Assembly: GCA_938743325.2 (NCBI GenBank)
Contig: OW568864.1
Location: 186,001-250,000, forward strand
Length of the DNA stretch: 64,000 nt
Source: Pycnococcus provasolii
Lineage: Eukaryota > Chlorophyta > Pseudoscourfieldiophyceae > Pseudoscourfieldiales > Pycnococcaceae
Reading direction: 5' to 3'
A program made the translations under genes and the position numbers. The notes beneath the pieces are model-generated. The model was not told the origin of the DNA. It did no database searches and saw only the letters and a list, made by a program, of their open reading frames with translations. Positions 9,545-19,316 of the stretch are shown here, piece after piece (the first letter of the stretch is position 1; every line of letters begins with the position of its first letter).

Positions 9545-10369
9545 ATGCCCTTTGGGGATATGCAGAAGCGCAGCGCCTCCAAGGAGCCCGCGCGCGCCGC
9601 CGAGCCGCTCCTGGCCGAGGAGGGTAAGGGCAATAATGACGTCTCGTTCACAATCCGAACGGGCGGCATGGTGGACGCGATCGGAAGCTACCTCACGCAG
9701 CCGCGCAACCTTGCCATCGGGACCGTTGCGCTCGTGCTGCTCGCGCTGGCCGAGGTGGGAACGCTCTCGATAAGCGAGGAAGTGACGACGGAGGGAAAGG
9801 GTGATCTTTTCAACGCAATCAGCTTCGCGTTCTTGTGCTCCGGTGCGGCCGTCGCGTACGCGCTGCACCTTGCGAAGGGCGTCATGGCGCAGCCCGCGGG
9901 TAACAGCAAGATGCAGGAGATTGCGCTCGCGATCCAGGAGGGATCCAGCGCGTTCCTGAAGCGCGAGTACAAGCTGCTCTCCGTTTTCGTGGCTGCCGTC
10001 GCCATCCTTCTCACGGTGGTGAACCAGGATCCCGTGACGGCGATGTGCTTCGTTTCCGGTGCCCTTGTGTCCGCCGTGACGGGCTGGCTTGGCATGGCCA
10101 TGGCGGTGCGCGGCAACGTGCGCACGGCCGCGGCCGCGACGCAGGGCCTTGACCCTGCGCTGCGCGTCGCCTTCAACAGCGGAACAGTCATGGGCATGCT
10201 CGTCGTTGGCCTCGGCCTGTCGGGCGTGTGCGTGATGCTCACGTTCCTGAACGGTATCTACGGTACGCCAGACCAGGCTCTTAAGCACCTCGCGGGCTTC
10301 GGTTTCGGTGCCTCGGCCATCGCGCTCTTCGCTCGCGTCGGCGGCGGCATCTACACCAAGGCTGCTGAC

Positions 10370-10401
<32 letters not shown>

Positions 10402-11836
10402 TGGCATCCCGGAGGATGACCCGCGCAACCCGGCAACCATCGCGGACAACGTCGGAGACAACGTTGGCGACACCGCTGGTATGGGTGCGGACCTGTTCGA
10501 GTCGTACGTAGGCTCGATCATTGCCGCGATGACGCTCGGATATGAGTCGTACGGAATGGCTGGCGTCGCGCTGCCGCTGTACATCTCCGCCGGCGGAATT
10601 CTCTGCTCCATCTTCGGAACGCTGTTCGTGCGCACGGCCGAGGGCGCCACCCAGGAGGACCTGCTGAAGGCGATCCGCCTCGGCACGCACGCCGCGAGTG
10701 CCACCATCATCATCTTCGTCGGCGCGGCGATCGGCATGCTCGGATTCCCGCAGCCGCTGCGCCTGATGACCACGGTGGTGACCGGCCTGCTCGCGGGTGT
10801 GGGCATCGGCGCGGCCACGGAGTACTGCACGAGCCACGCCTTCTACCCCGTTCGCTCGATCGCCGCTTCAGCGGAGACGGGACCGGGAACCGTCATTATC
10901 CAGGGACTCGCGGTTGGATTTTTCTCGACGCTGCCGCCGATCCTCATCATCGTCGCTGCGATCGTCATCTCGCTTCAGCTCTCAGGCGTGTACGGCGTTG
11001 CCATCAGCGCTGTGGGCATGCTGTCGACGCTCGGCGTGACGCTCGCCACGGATGCGTACGGCCCGGTTGCTGACAATGCCGGAGGAATTGCGGAGATGGC
11101 CGAGCTGCCCTCTGAGGTGCGTGACCGAACGGACGCGCTCGATGGCCTTGGCAACACGACGGCGGCGACGGGCAAGGGTTTCGCCATCGGCTCGGCGGTG
11201 CTCACGGCGCTCGCGCTGCTCACGGCGTACCAGCGCGAGGTTTCGACCGAGGCGGTTTCGCTTAAGGTGGACCTCATCGAGAACCCGAAGGTGATGCCCG
11301 GCCTGTTGATTGGCGGCGTTCTCCCCTACGTGTTCTCCGGCTTCACGATGCTTGCCGTTGGCAAGGCGGCCATGGCCGTTATCGCGGAAGTTAGGCGGCA
11401 GTTCCGTGGTGGTATCCTCGAGGGAACTGCCAAGCCGGACTACGCACAGTGCGTTGACATCGTGACGAAGGCATCGCTTGAGCAGATGGCTGCCCCCGGC
11501 CTCCTTGCCGTTGCCGCACCCGTCGTCGTGGGCCTTGTCATGGGCCCTGAGGCTCTCGCTGGTTTGCTGACCGGATCCATCATCTCCGGCTCGATGCTCG
11601 GCATCATGATGTCGAACGCTGGCGGAGCTTGGGACAACACGAAGAAGTACATCGAGCAGGGCCACTACGGTGGCAAGCGCTCGGAGTGCCACAAGGCGGC
11701 GGTTGTGGGCGACACCGTGGGTGATCCGTTCAAGGACACGTCCGGACCCTCGCTCAACATCCTGATCAAGCTGATGTCGATCATCGCCGTTGTGCTGGCA
11801 CCGCTTGTCAAGAAGACATGGGTGGACGTCGCGTAG
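9545..11836 (+). CDS. Membrane proton-translocating pyrophosphatase (H+-PPase), K+-dependent type
   Basis: 763 residues with about 15-16 membrane segments. The enzyme hydrolyses pyrophosphate and pumps protons into acidic compartments such as vacuole, acidocalcisome or Golgi. The core substrate-binding motif [19 protein letters not shown] (about residue 290) is intact, as is the C-terminal [17 protein letters not shown]. In [16 protein letters not shown] the alanine and glycine at the two diagnostic positions are those of K+-dependent pyrophosphatases; K+-independent ones have lysine and threonine there. Wording such as [22 protein letters not shown] is closer to bacterial and protist members than to land-plant AVP1. 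Codon use is strongly GC-ending, suggesting high expression. Confidence 0.96.
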
Positions 11837-12496
11837 ATGATTCATCTAGAGTGAGATCGATTTCGCGCATAGGACGGACGCTTTTTTGGGGAATAGGGGA
11901 GAGTGGGAACAAAAGCTTTGAACGTATGGTCGGGTACAGGTAACGCTATTATTTCTTGGTACCAACTTTTGACTGAATGCCCCGACGTGGTTTGGAACAA
12001 CACGCGTGTGTCAGGTGGTGTGCGTCAGGTGTCTTCTCTAAAGGATTATGGATAGTCTACTGTAGTCTCTCCTTGGTACGTGCCCGTTCTTTCCGTGCAA
12101 GGGTGGATCCTTCCATGTATTTTTACCAAGTACCACGTGCAGGTCGCAGTGAGACGTCCTCAGGTTGTGATCTTTGCCAAATCTCGTACAAAATGCAGTA
12201 GAGGTATCGCTGTGTGTCAGGTGTGTGTCAGATGTCGACAGGTGTACCACCCTCCTTATGTGCAGTAAATTTCCGAACACTGTGCACCTTCTCGCCTCTC
12301 GGACGCTGTTTCTTGGGGCCTGGACTCAGAGGGGAGGGGAGCACCTTCGAAGTTCGAAGAAAAGCCCTCCCGAGCCCAGGTTCCCCTCCCCGTCAGCCTC
12401 ACCTCACCTGACCTGACCGTCTGATTTCTTCCCGCAGCCATTCTCAATTTTCACTTTTCACGTTTCTTGTGTTTCGGTCGCCTTAAGCTCTAAGCT
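11837..12496. other. Non-coding stretch between pyrophosphatase and macroglobulin genes
   Basis: 660 bp with the 3' region of the pyrophosphatase and the upstream region of the macroglobulin-like gene. Repeated GTGTCAGG-like words (around 12010-12030 and 12213-12245) and a TAGTCTACTGTAGTCTC stretch (about 12053) are visible. No convincing frame or RNA gene seen. Confidence 0.5.
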
Positions 12497-15400
12497 ATGA
12501 CCACCCATAGCCGCTTGCTGGCCTGCCTGGCCTTAACCTTGCTCGTTGGCTCGGTCTCGGTCTCGGTAAGCGGCCAGGCCCTCGACGCCAAGACATCTCT
12601 GACGGAACTCATGTCGCACATCGCTGTGTTCAGCGAACGCGACGCAGTTGCGGGGACGGCGCTGCCCGTGGACGTGTTCTTCGTCCCGGCGAGCTCGTCG
12701 TGCTCCGTTCAGGTGACGCGTGGAGTCAACAAAGGGGCGGAGGTGCTGCGCACCGTGCCTTGCGAAATGAAGGGAAACTTGCACCACACGGCGCAGGTTG
12801 CGCTTGACTTTGGCGAGGGGAAGTTTGGACTCGTGGCTGTAGCAACCGATCAGGGCGGCAAGCCTGTTGAGTCGAGGCCGACACAGCTAGAAGTTCAGCC
12901 GGGAGAAGGTGCTGAAGGAGGTGGAAGCAACCGGATGGTGGTGGAAACGGACAAGCCCATATACAAGCCTGGCGCGCGCATACAGACACGCGTTCTTGTC
13001 TTTGACGGCAAGACCGCCCCGAGCAACGGCGTCAGCGTCACACTCCTCGTGCGCACTCCAGACGGAATCACGATCAGCCGCACGGTGAACACGACGGACG
13101 AATTCGGTGCCGTGGAGTTTTCGCTTCCGCTCTCAGCTGAGCCACCACTTGGAGAGTACACGCTAGCAGCCTCCGCGGGGTCGGCGACTGCCGAAGCAAA
13201 GGTGGCAGTGGAGCGCTATGTGCTGCCGAAAGTTCAAGTTTCGGCCAGCGTCAAGGAGCCCTACGTGCACCAGCCTGACAAGACCAAACCCTTCGACTTG
13301 AACGGTGAGATCAGCGCAACGTACACAGCCGGTGGAGGCGCGACTGGCACAGCCTATGCCAGGCTTTACGTCTCGTGCCAATGGTGGCAGTACCAGAGGA
13401 ACGTTCCTAGTGCAAAGGAGTCCGACCTGACGAGCGACGGATACAAGCTCGTTACGACAACGGAACCACAGGACTTGGTGGATGGCGCCTCGAAGTTTAC
13501 CTTCTCGGGCATCGCCGCTTCAGAGGCTCTGCAGTGCCTTGGGCAATACAACACGCAGTTTCACGCGGCGACGCTTCGCGTGGAGGCATATGTATACGAG
13601 GTTACGTCTGGCAAAACCACCAAGGAGACGGTTGACGTTCCCTTACGCTATGGACAGCTGTACGACATGTCCGTCTTAAGTAGCTACCAATATATGCCAG
13701 GCCGTCCGTATAACCTGAGGGCGAAGGTGACGCTTCCAGACGGCTCCCCCGCACCGGCGGGCGTGACATTCTACATGAAGATTATACGGACGGCATATGT
13801 GCGTGAGGCGTACAATGACGACGAAGGATCTCAGAATGAGATCCTTCCAGTCACGACGTCTGGAGATGGCACGATTGTGTTAGATGTTGACACGAACGAC
13901 AGCGCCGACTCGTGCTGCACGAATGAGTACAAATTCAATGTATGGAGCGGGGAGTCACGATCGGGGTCTCGCGAGTGCTGTCTGACGAGCATCCGACTTG
14001 AGTTCTACGAAAATGCGGCGGCACGTGACCAGGCGAGCGCGATGTATTCCCATTACCTCAGTCGTGCCAGTAGCAGAGCGGGTACCGCGATCTTCGTTTC
14101 CGCAAAGCAGCACGATGAGTCGGCAGGAAAGATAACCGCGGAGGTGACGCATATCGGATATCCATTCACCAACGGTGCAATCGCGTACTCGCTATCATGC
14201 AGCACAGGTGTCATCTCGGCAGGAACAGCTGTCGCGACGGCGGGTGCCGCATCAACCGTGGTTGAGGTGCAGTACGATACCGCGACACGATGCGACGGAT
14301 TGGCTGTTTTAGTTGTTTTCGCGCAGAGATCTGGCTCCCTGCTCGCGGCGAGCTGTGACGTCGAAGGCGTCGGACAGGTTGGAACGGGCGTGTTGAGCGC
14401 CATTGGTAAGGATGCAACCACGGCAAGCTTTCCATCGGACACCGCACAGCCGGGCGAGAATATCGACATCAAGTTGGAGGCACCTGGTAGGCCGAAGAGC
14501 CGAGTTTACATGGTGGCTGTTGATAAATCCGTCTCGCTGCTCGCTGGACAGTCAGCTCTCAAGCTGGCGGACATCGAGGCTGCGCTCAAGGAAAGCACCG
14601 CGAGCCTTCCTGGGACGGACGAATCGATTCGTATGTGCAGCTTCAATTCTGGCGCCGCACTTTACGCGGGCGCAGTCAGCGTGACCAGTCCTCTTGACTT
14701 CTCACAGTGCTACACGTACTTCGACGACGTTGCGTTTGGTGGTGGCGGTATGGTGGAGGAAGCAATGCCAGTGATGGCGGGCGACATGGCGAGGGACGGG
14801 GTTGCAGAAAGTGCCCCCACGGCTGCACCCAAGGCTGCTGAAGACCCAAGCTCCTCCAACGGTGCTGGAAAGAAGACCCGCAAGTTCTTTCCGGAAACGT
14901 GGATCTTCTCCTCAGCGTATCTTGGTGAGAGCACGTCTGGCGCGTTTCGAACCACTGTGCCCGACACCATGACAACATGGATGCTGCATAGCTATGGAAT
15001 CTCATCCTCCGGCCTTTCGCTGGGATCAGCAATTTCTAATCTTACCGTAGCAAAGCCACTCTACGTTCGTGCGTCGCTACCTTACAGCGTGCTCCGCGAC
15101 GAGGTGGCAACAATTCGCGTGGGCGTGTTCAACGGGAAATCGTCCGCCGCAAATGTGGAACTGAATGTGGCTGCAGCATCCGCGTCTTCAGATGCGCTGA
15201 AAATCCTTTGCGTCGATGGCAGCGCGTCCACTTCGGGTGATTCTGCGAATGGATGCCGCTCGTCGCTTCAAGTCGCGCCATCTTCGTCGGCTGTCTTCGT
15301 CGTGCAAGTTCAGGCGCTTGCAATTGGTGTGCAGCGAATTGTGACCTCTGCTACCTCAACTGACGGTCTGACTGACACAATCGAGCAGCAGCTGCTAGTT

Positions 15401-17476
15401 GAGCCACCGGGTGAGACCGAGGAGATCCCGCTGAACGAGATGCTCATGCTAGATGCGTCTGGCGAATCCAGCACGAAGGAGGTGAAGATGGAGACGATCG
15501 TGCCGACTGGCGCGATTGCCCCGCGCTTCGTCTTCTCGGCAACGGGAGACATCATGGGGCCAAGCATGGAGGGCATCGAGAATTTGCTGCAAGTTCCGTA
15601 CGGATGCGGAGAGCAGAATATGATCGGCTTGGCACCAAATGTCTACGTGCTCGACTATCTCAAGGCAACATCCGCGGAAGGTGATCCGGTGTACACCCGC
15701 GCACTCAGTCAGGGAACGGCGAACATGGCCAAGGGATACCAGCGTCAGTTGCAGTACATGCACTCTGACGGGTCATTCAGTGCATTCGGGGAGCAGAGTG
15801 CGTGTGGATGCGGCTTTGGTGACATCCGCGCCGAGGGTGCCAACGAAGAGAACAAGGCGTACGGGTCGACTTGGCTCACCGCATTCGTCCTGCGCGTCTT
15901 TGCGGGCGTGTCCAAATACACGTACGTTGATGAGAGCATTCTGAACAAAGCGAAGGACTACCTTCTCTCCGTGCAGAAGAGCGACGGTTCGTTCGAGGAG
16001 CGTGGGCGCGTGATTCACCAAGAAATGATGGGAGGCGTTGCCGACAAGGAACTTTCGCTCACCGCATATGTCCTCTTGAGCTTGGCCGAGGCGGGTGCTG
16101 GTATCGTCACCGACGCACCCACGAGCACGGCGCAGCTCGTGTCCCAGCGCGTCGGTAGTGCAACTGGAGGCTATGGCGTCGCAATCGGCGCGTACGCCCT
16201 GCAAGCTGCCTGCAAGACGTGGGGATCCCAGATGTGCACCCTTGCTAATTCTGCGCAGCAGGCGCTCGATAAAATCAAGGTGCAGGGCGGAGGTGGCGTT
16301 CACTGGGTTGGTGGCACCGGCGAAGCTCCTTCTTCGAAGGCTGAGCCCGTTCAGGAGGATATGCGCATTGCTATGTTTGCGCCACCGCGAACCAAGTCGT
16401 CTGACGTGGAGACTACGGCGTACGCTCTCCTTTCTGTCACTCGCTCCCAGCAGAATGATCTCGCCAATCTCGTTGCGACGGGCATGGCAGTTGTCCGATG
16501 GCTGTCAAACCAACGAAATGGCCAGGGCGGATTCCGGAGCACGCAAGACACTGTCGTGGCGCTGCAGGCGCTGTCGTCATATTCCATGGCCACTTCGTCG
16601 CTTGCTGGTGCGCACGCGCTCGAGGTGGATTTCGCCGCGCCTATTGTCGGCTCGCTTCTCCCAAAAAAGATTACGATCGACGATTCGACCTCGAAGGTGC
16701 TCCAGCGCTTCGATCTGGATAGCAAAACTGTGCCCATTGCGGCTGATGGCTCAATAAAGTTCGAACTAAGCGCCAGCGGAAAAGGCGTCGCACTCGTGCA
16801 GCTCGTATTGCGCTACAACAAGCTTGGCAAGGCGGCGGATAATCCGTCGTACACAATCGACGTCACGTGGCGTCCAACGTCACCGATCGTGAACTTGACC
16901 TCCGCCAAACGCCGTTCTGGGGAATCGCAGTATCCAGCCAAGGCAAATGTCACAGCCTGCTTCGCGCCCACGAGCGAGATTAAGAACGATCCCGGCATGA
17001 CGCTTGTTCGCGTGCAGGCATTCTCGGGCTACGAGTTCGATGCCGATGCATTGCAGGAGTTGACAGAGATGCCAGGTAGTATCGTGCAACGCGCCGACGT
17101 TGACGCGAAAGGTGCGGACCTCTACGTCGATTCGCAGGCGCGCGGCTACAGCTTCCGCGAGAAGATTTGCCTGACACTTCCTGCGAATAAGGCTCACGAT
17201 GTCAGTGGCCTTGGGCCAGCCACCGCAAGCGTGCAGGCGTACTACAATCCTGAAACCAAGGCTGCAATAAGCACGGAATCCAAAGCTCTTCTTGATACTA
17301 AAAGTTCTGGCGACGGTGGGTCGGGCCATCCCGTTTCTGTTGGTGGTGAACCAGTGACGACAAGGGCACCGTATATTCCGCCGGAAAAGCCTCCTCCCGT
17401 TCCAACGAGCGGTGCTCAAAACTTGAGGTGGTTTGTCGCGGCGACGGCGGTCGTCATTGGTGTACTTTTTGCGTGA
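12497..17476 (+). CDS. Alpha-2-macroglobulin-like thioester protein, secreted and possibly membrane-tethered
   Basis: 1659 residues. A signal peptide (LLACLALTLLVGSVSVSVSG) begins the protein. Macroglobulin-type beta domains follow, with the family-typical block VETDKPIYKPGARIQTRVLV at about residue 150 and ERYVLPKVQVS after it. A central acidic linker with KTRKFFPETWIFS resembles the segment after the bait region. PYGCGEQNM at about residue 1035 is the thioester site (Cys and Gln both present), followed by alpha/alpha-toroid repeats (GSTWLTAFVLRVFA, DVETTAYALLSV) and a receptor-binding-like end. The last 20 residues are hydrophobic and end at the stop (RWFVAATAVVIGVLFA), suggesting a GPI anchor or membrane tail. 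Animal and bacterial relatives trap proteases or tag surfaces covalently. Confidence 0.93.
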   Translation: MTTHSRLLACLALTLLVGSVSVSVSGQALDAKTSLTELMSHIAVFSERDAVAGTALPVDVFFVPASSSCSVQVTRGVNKGAEVLRTVPCEMKGNLHHTAQVALDFGEGKFGLVAVATDQGGKPVESRPTQLEVQPGEGAEGGGSNRMVVETDKPIYKPGARIQTRVLVFDGKTAPSNGVSVTLLVRTPDGITISRTVNTTDEFGAVEFSLPLSAEPPLGEYTLAASAGSATAEAKVAVERYVLPKVQVSASVKEPYVHQPDKTKPFDLNGEISATYTAGGGATGTAYARLYVSCQWWQYQRNVPSAKESDLTSDGYKLVTTTEPQDLVDGASKFTFSGIAASEALQCLGQYNTQFHAATLRVEAYVYEVTSGKTTKETVDVPLRYGQLYDMSVLSSYQYMPGRPYNLRAKVTLPDGSPAPAGVTFYMKIIRTAYVREAYNDDEGSQNEILPVTTSGDGTIVLDVDTNDSADSCCTNEYKFNVWSGESRSGSRECCLTSIRLEFYENAAARDQASAMYSHYLSRASSRAGTAIFVSAKQHDESAGKITAEVTHIGYPFTNGAIAYSLSCSTGVISAGTAVATAGAASTVVEVQYDTATRCDGLAVLVVFAQRSGSLLAASCDVEGVGQVGTGVLSAIGKDATTASFPSDTAQPGENIDIKLEAPGRPKSRVYMVAVDKSVSLLAGQSALKLADIEAALKESTASLPGTDESIRMCSFNSGAALYAGAVSVTSPLDFSQCYTYFDDVAFGGGGMVEEAMPVMAGDMARDGVAESAPTAAPKAAEDPSSSNGAGKKTRKFFPETWIFSSAYLGESTSGAFRTTVPDTMTTWMLHSYGISSSGLSLGSAISNLTVAKPLYVRASLPYSVLRDEVATIRVGVFNGKSSAANVELNVAAASASSDALKILCVDGSASTSGDSANGCRSSLQVAPSSSAVFVVQVQALAIGVQRIVTSATSTDGLTDTIEQQLLVEPPGETEEIPLNEMLMLDASGESSTKEVKMETIVPTGAIAPRFVFSATGDIMGPSMEGIENLLQVPYGCGEQNMIGLAPNVYVLDYLKATSAEGDPVYTRALSQGTANMAKGYQRQLQYMHSDGSFSAFGEQSACGCGFGDIRAEGANEENKAYGSTWLTAFVLRVFAGVSKYTYVDESILNKAKDYLLSVQKSDGSFEERGRVIHQEMMGGVADKELSLTAYVLLSLAEAGAGIVTDAPTSTAQLVSQRVGSATGGYGVAIGAYALQAACKTWGSQMCTLANSAQQALDKIKVQGGGGVHWVGGTGEAPSSKAEPVQEDMRIAMFAPPRTKSSDVETTAYALLSVTRSQQNDLANLVATGMAVVRWLSNQRNGQGGFRSTQDTVVALQALSSYSMATSSLAGAHALEVDFAAPIVGSLLPKKITIDDSTSKVLQRFDLDSKTVPIAADGSIKFELSASGKGVALVQLVLRYNKLGKAADNPSYTIDVTWRPTSPIVNLTSAKRRSGESQYPAKANVTACFAPTSEIKNDPGMTLVRVQAFSGYEFDADALQELTEMPGSIVQRADVDAKGADLYVDSQARGYSFREKICLTLPANKAHDVSGLGPATASVQAYYNPETKAAISTESKALLDTKSSGDGGSGHPVSVGGEPVTTRAPYIPPEKPPPVPTSGAQNLRWFVAATAVVIGVLFA

Positions 17477-17593
17477 TTTGCTTAAAAAAAAACTTTTTTT
17501 TTCTTCCTTCGTGTTACTATAATGAAATGATTTTGCCGTTACTTTTCGACAACGCGTATGATGCGACCGCTGATCTAGCAGGCGTGGCGCTCG

Positions 17594-17632
17594 CCATTGA
17601 ATGGGCTGAATGGTGAATGGTGTGAATGGACG
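17594..17632 (-). repeat. CATTCA-rich dispersed repeat, copy C (3' of the plastid-like gene)
   Basis: On the minus strand, right after the stop of the gene ending at 17668, the sequence GTCCATTCACACCATTCACC and the following CATTCAGCCCATTCA match two other copies in the window (33282-33325 and 50747-50793). All three have the same orientation relative to the gene they follow. Confidence 0.7.
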
Positions 17633-17667
17633 AGGTAAAACTCTATTACACGTTTGAGCGATCTATG

Positions 17668-18843
17668 TTATTTTTTGTCGACGACGTCTGCGTCGATGTC
17701 AATGACCGAGCCACCATCATTCGACGCATTTCGGCTGCCGGCACCACGTCCACCTGCCGCTCCTCCTGCTCCGTACGGTCCACCCGCCGCTCCTCCTGCT
17801 CCGTACGGTCCACCCGCCGCACCTCCTCCGAATGGTCCACCAGCCGCTCCTCCTGCTCCGTACGGTCCACCTGCTGCTCCTGCCGCAGATGCCGCAGCCG
17901 CGGCACGTTCCACCTGGCTGCGCACAAGGTTTCGCAGAAGATCAGGCGCGAGTAGGTTGGTCAAGAAGAGCAGAGGAATCAGATATCCGAGCACGGCGAA
18001 TGCCAGTCCAGACCAGAAGAACCACCCGATGGCGATGAAACGAGCCACGGCACCAAGCGGCGTTTGGTTGAAGGAGGCGAGTGAGCGGCGAGCAAGAGGA
18101 AACCACCGTGAAGTAAGCTCCAGCTTGGCGTCGAGAAGCTTTGCCTGTCTTTGCGCCTCCGAGCTAAGGCGTCTGAATTTTGACGAGAGACCCATGTCTT
18201 GGTTCATTTTCGCAGTTTGCTGTCGAAACTTCGCGCCGATGTCTTGCACGCTTTCCCACGTATTGGCGTTCGACATGGACTTCCACCACTCGTTGTTTGC
18301 CGCGTTTGGCGACGAGGACGACGACGAGGACGAGGATGACGACGTCTTTTGACTGTCCTTTTGCGACGACGACGACGACGTGCCTGATGACGCCCTTCCC
18401 GCTGATGGTCCTGATGACGTGCCAGAGGAGGCACCAGCACCACCCGTTCCCCCTGTCCATCCGGGTGCCCCGACGGTTGCGTTGTATTTCGCCTGCAGAT
18501 CCGCCTTTTCGAAGCAGTCGGACGTGTCAATTCCCGCATCTGTCAGAGCACGCTTGAGCTCGCGCGCACTGAAAGAGGACGCCGACGCCGATGAGGAGGA
18601 GGAGGACGACGACGACGACGAGCAAGTGATCCGACCACCCCCCTGATGACGATACCTCTGATGACGACCCTGATGATACCTACGATGACGACCCATGAAC
18701 GCCTTCGAGTGAGAAGATGATGAAGAAGCAGGAGGAGCAAGAAGAACCAAAGGAGAAGAAGAAGAAGAAGAACGAGGAGCAACGCCAGATGAGTGAGAAG
18801 GACACCGAAGAAGACGGAGAGAAGGCGCCATGGCCATGGCCAT
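17668..18843 (-). CDS. Plastid-targeted-like membrane protein with a SAP-like motif and Gly/Ala/Pro/Tyr repeats
   Basis: 391 residues. The N-terminus (LRLLRCPSHSSGVAPRSSS) is Ser/Arg-rich and lacks acidic residues, as in plastid transit peptides. FSARELKRALTDAGIDTSDC (about residue 92) plus FEKADLQAK is a small helical SAP-like/ARMET-C-like motif. A Ser-rich linker follows, then a hydrophobic double segment (FIAIGWFFWSGLAFAVLGYL, IPLLFLTNLLA, about residues 270-305). The C-terminal tail consists of a 10-residue repeat (GGPYGAGGAA and variants, 4-5 copies) encoded by a roughly 27-30-bp tandem DNA repeat at about 17755-17885. I do not recognise a named family; a plastid envelope or thylakoid location is inferred. 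Confidence 0.65.
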   Translation of the reverse strand: MAMAMAPSLRLLRCPSHSSGVAPRSSSSSSPLVLLAPPASSSSSHSKAFMGRHRRYHQGRHQRYRHQGGGRITCSSSSSSSSSSSASASSFSARELKRALTDAGIDTSDCFEKADLQAKYNATVGAPGWTGGTGGAGASSGTSSGPSAGRASSGTSSSSSQKDSQKTSSSSSSSSSSSPNAANNEWWKSMSNANTWESVQDIGAKFRQQTAKMNQDMGLSSKFRRLSSEAQRQAKLLDAKLELTSRWFPLARRSLASFNQTPLGAVARFIAIGWFFWSGLAFAVLGYLIPLLFLTNLLAPDLLRNLVRSQVERAAAAASAAGAAGGPYGAGGAAGGPFGGGAAGGPYGAGGAAGGPYGAGGAAGGRGAGSRNASNDGGSVIDIDADVVDKK

Positions 18844-19316
18844 GGGGAACTGGAAGTGATCTCGGCCGACCTCACCTCCCTGATCAGTCCCAAGGCAAAC
18901 AACCCCCCAAACAACAAAAAACGGAAAGTCATATGATTTTCGGGGTTAAGGGAACCTTCACCCTTAAGGGAACGAAGAGAAGAGGCTTTGTTTGAGGGAA
19001 CGTTGACCCGAACGCACCTAACTTACATATGTACATACATGATTCTGATTCCTTCACGGTACCGTACTAACAGTAGGAGTTAGTCTACGCATGCTCCAGG
19101 ACAACTTGTAACACAGATCAGCACAAGTCTGGACACACGCAACTCTAGCTACTTCCTAGGGAGCTTTGTGGTGCTACGATCGAGTATAACATGATGAGCA
19201 CTTGGTACTACCTTAGACATCGTCGTTACAGTACCTCTTGAAACTTCACTAACCTTACCTTTCGTCCCTACCCTAGTGGCCTAGTAGTCTAGCCCACCGG
19301 TATGTATTCTTTTCCC
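18844..19316. other. Non-coding stretch between the plastid-like gene and ammonium transporter A
   Basis: 473 bp. Contains CCTTAAGGGAA words near 18945-18975, TAGTCTACG near 19083, CTAACCTTACC near 19249 and TAGTAGTCTAG near 19283. It is the promoter side of the minus-strand gene to the left and the 3' side of the transporter gene to the right. No gene seen. Confidence 0.5.

Noticed and set aside
9341-10837. 498-codon minus-strand frame across the proton pyrophosphatase
   Set aside because: Repeated Arg/His/Glu words typical of the antisense of GC-rich genes; the sense frame is unmistakable.
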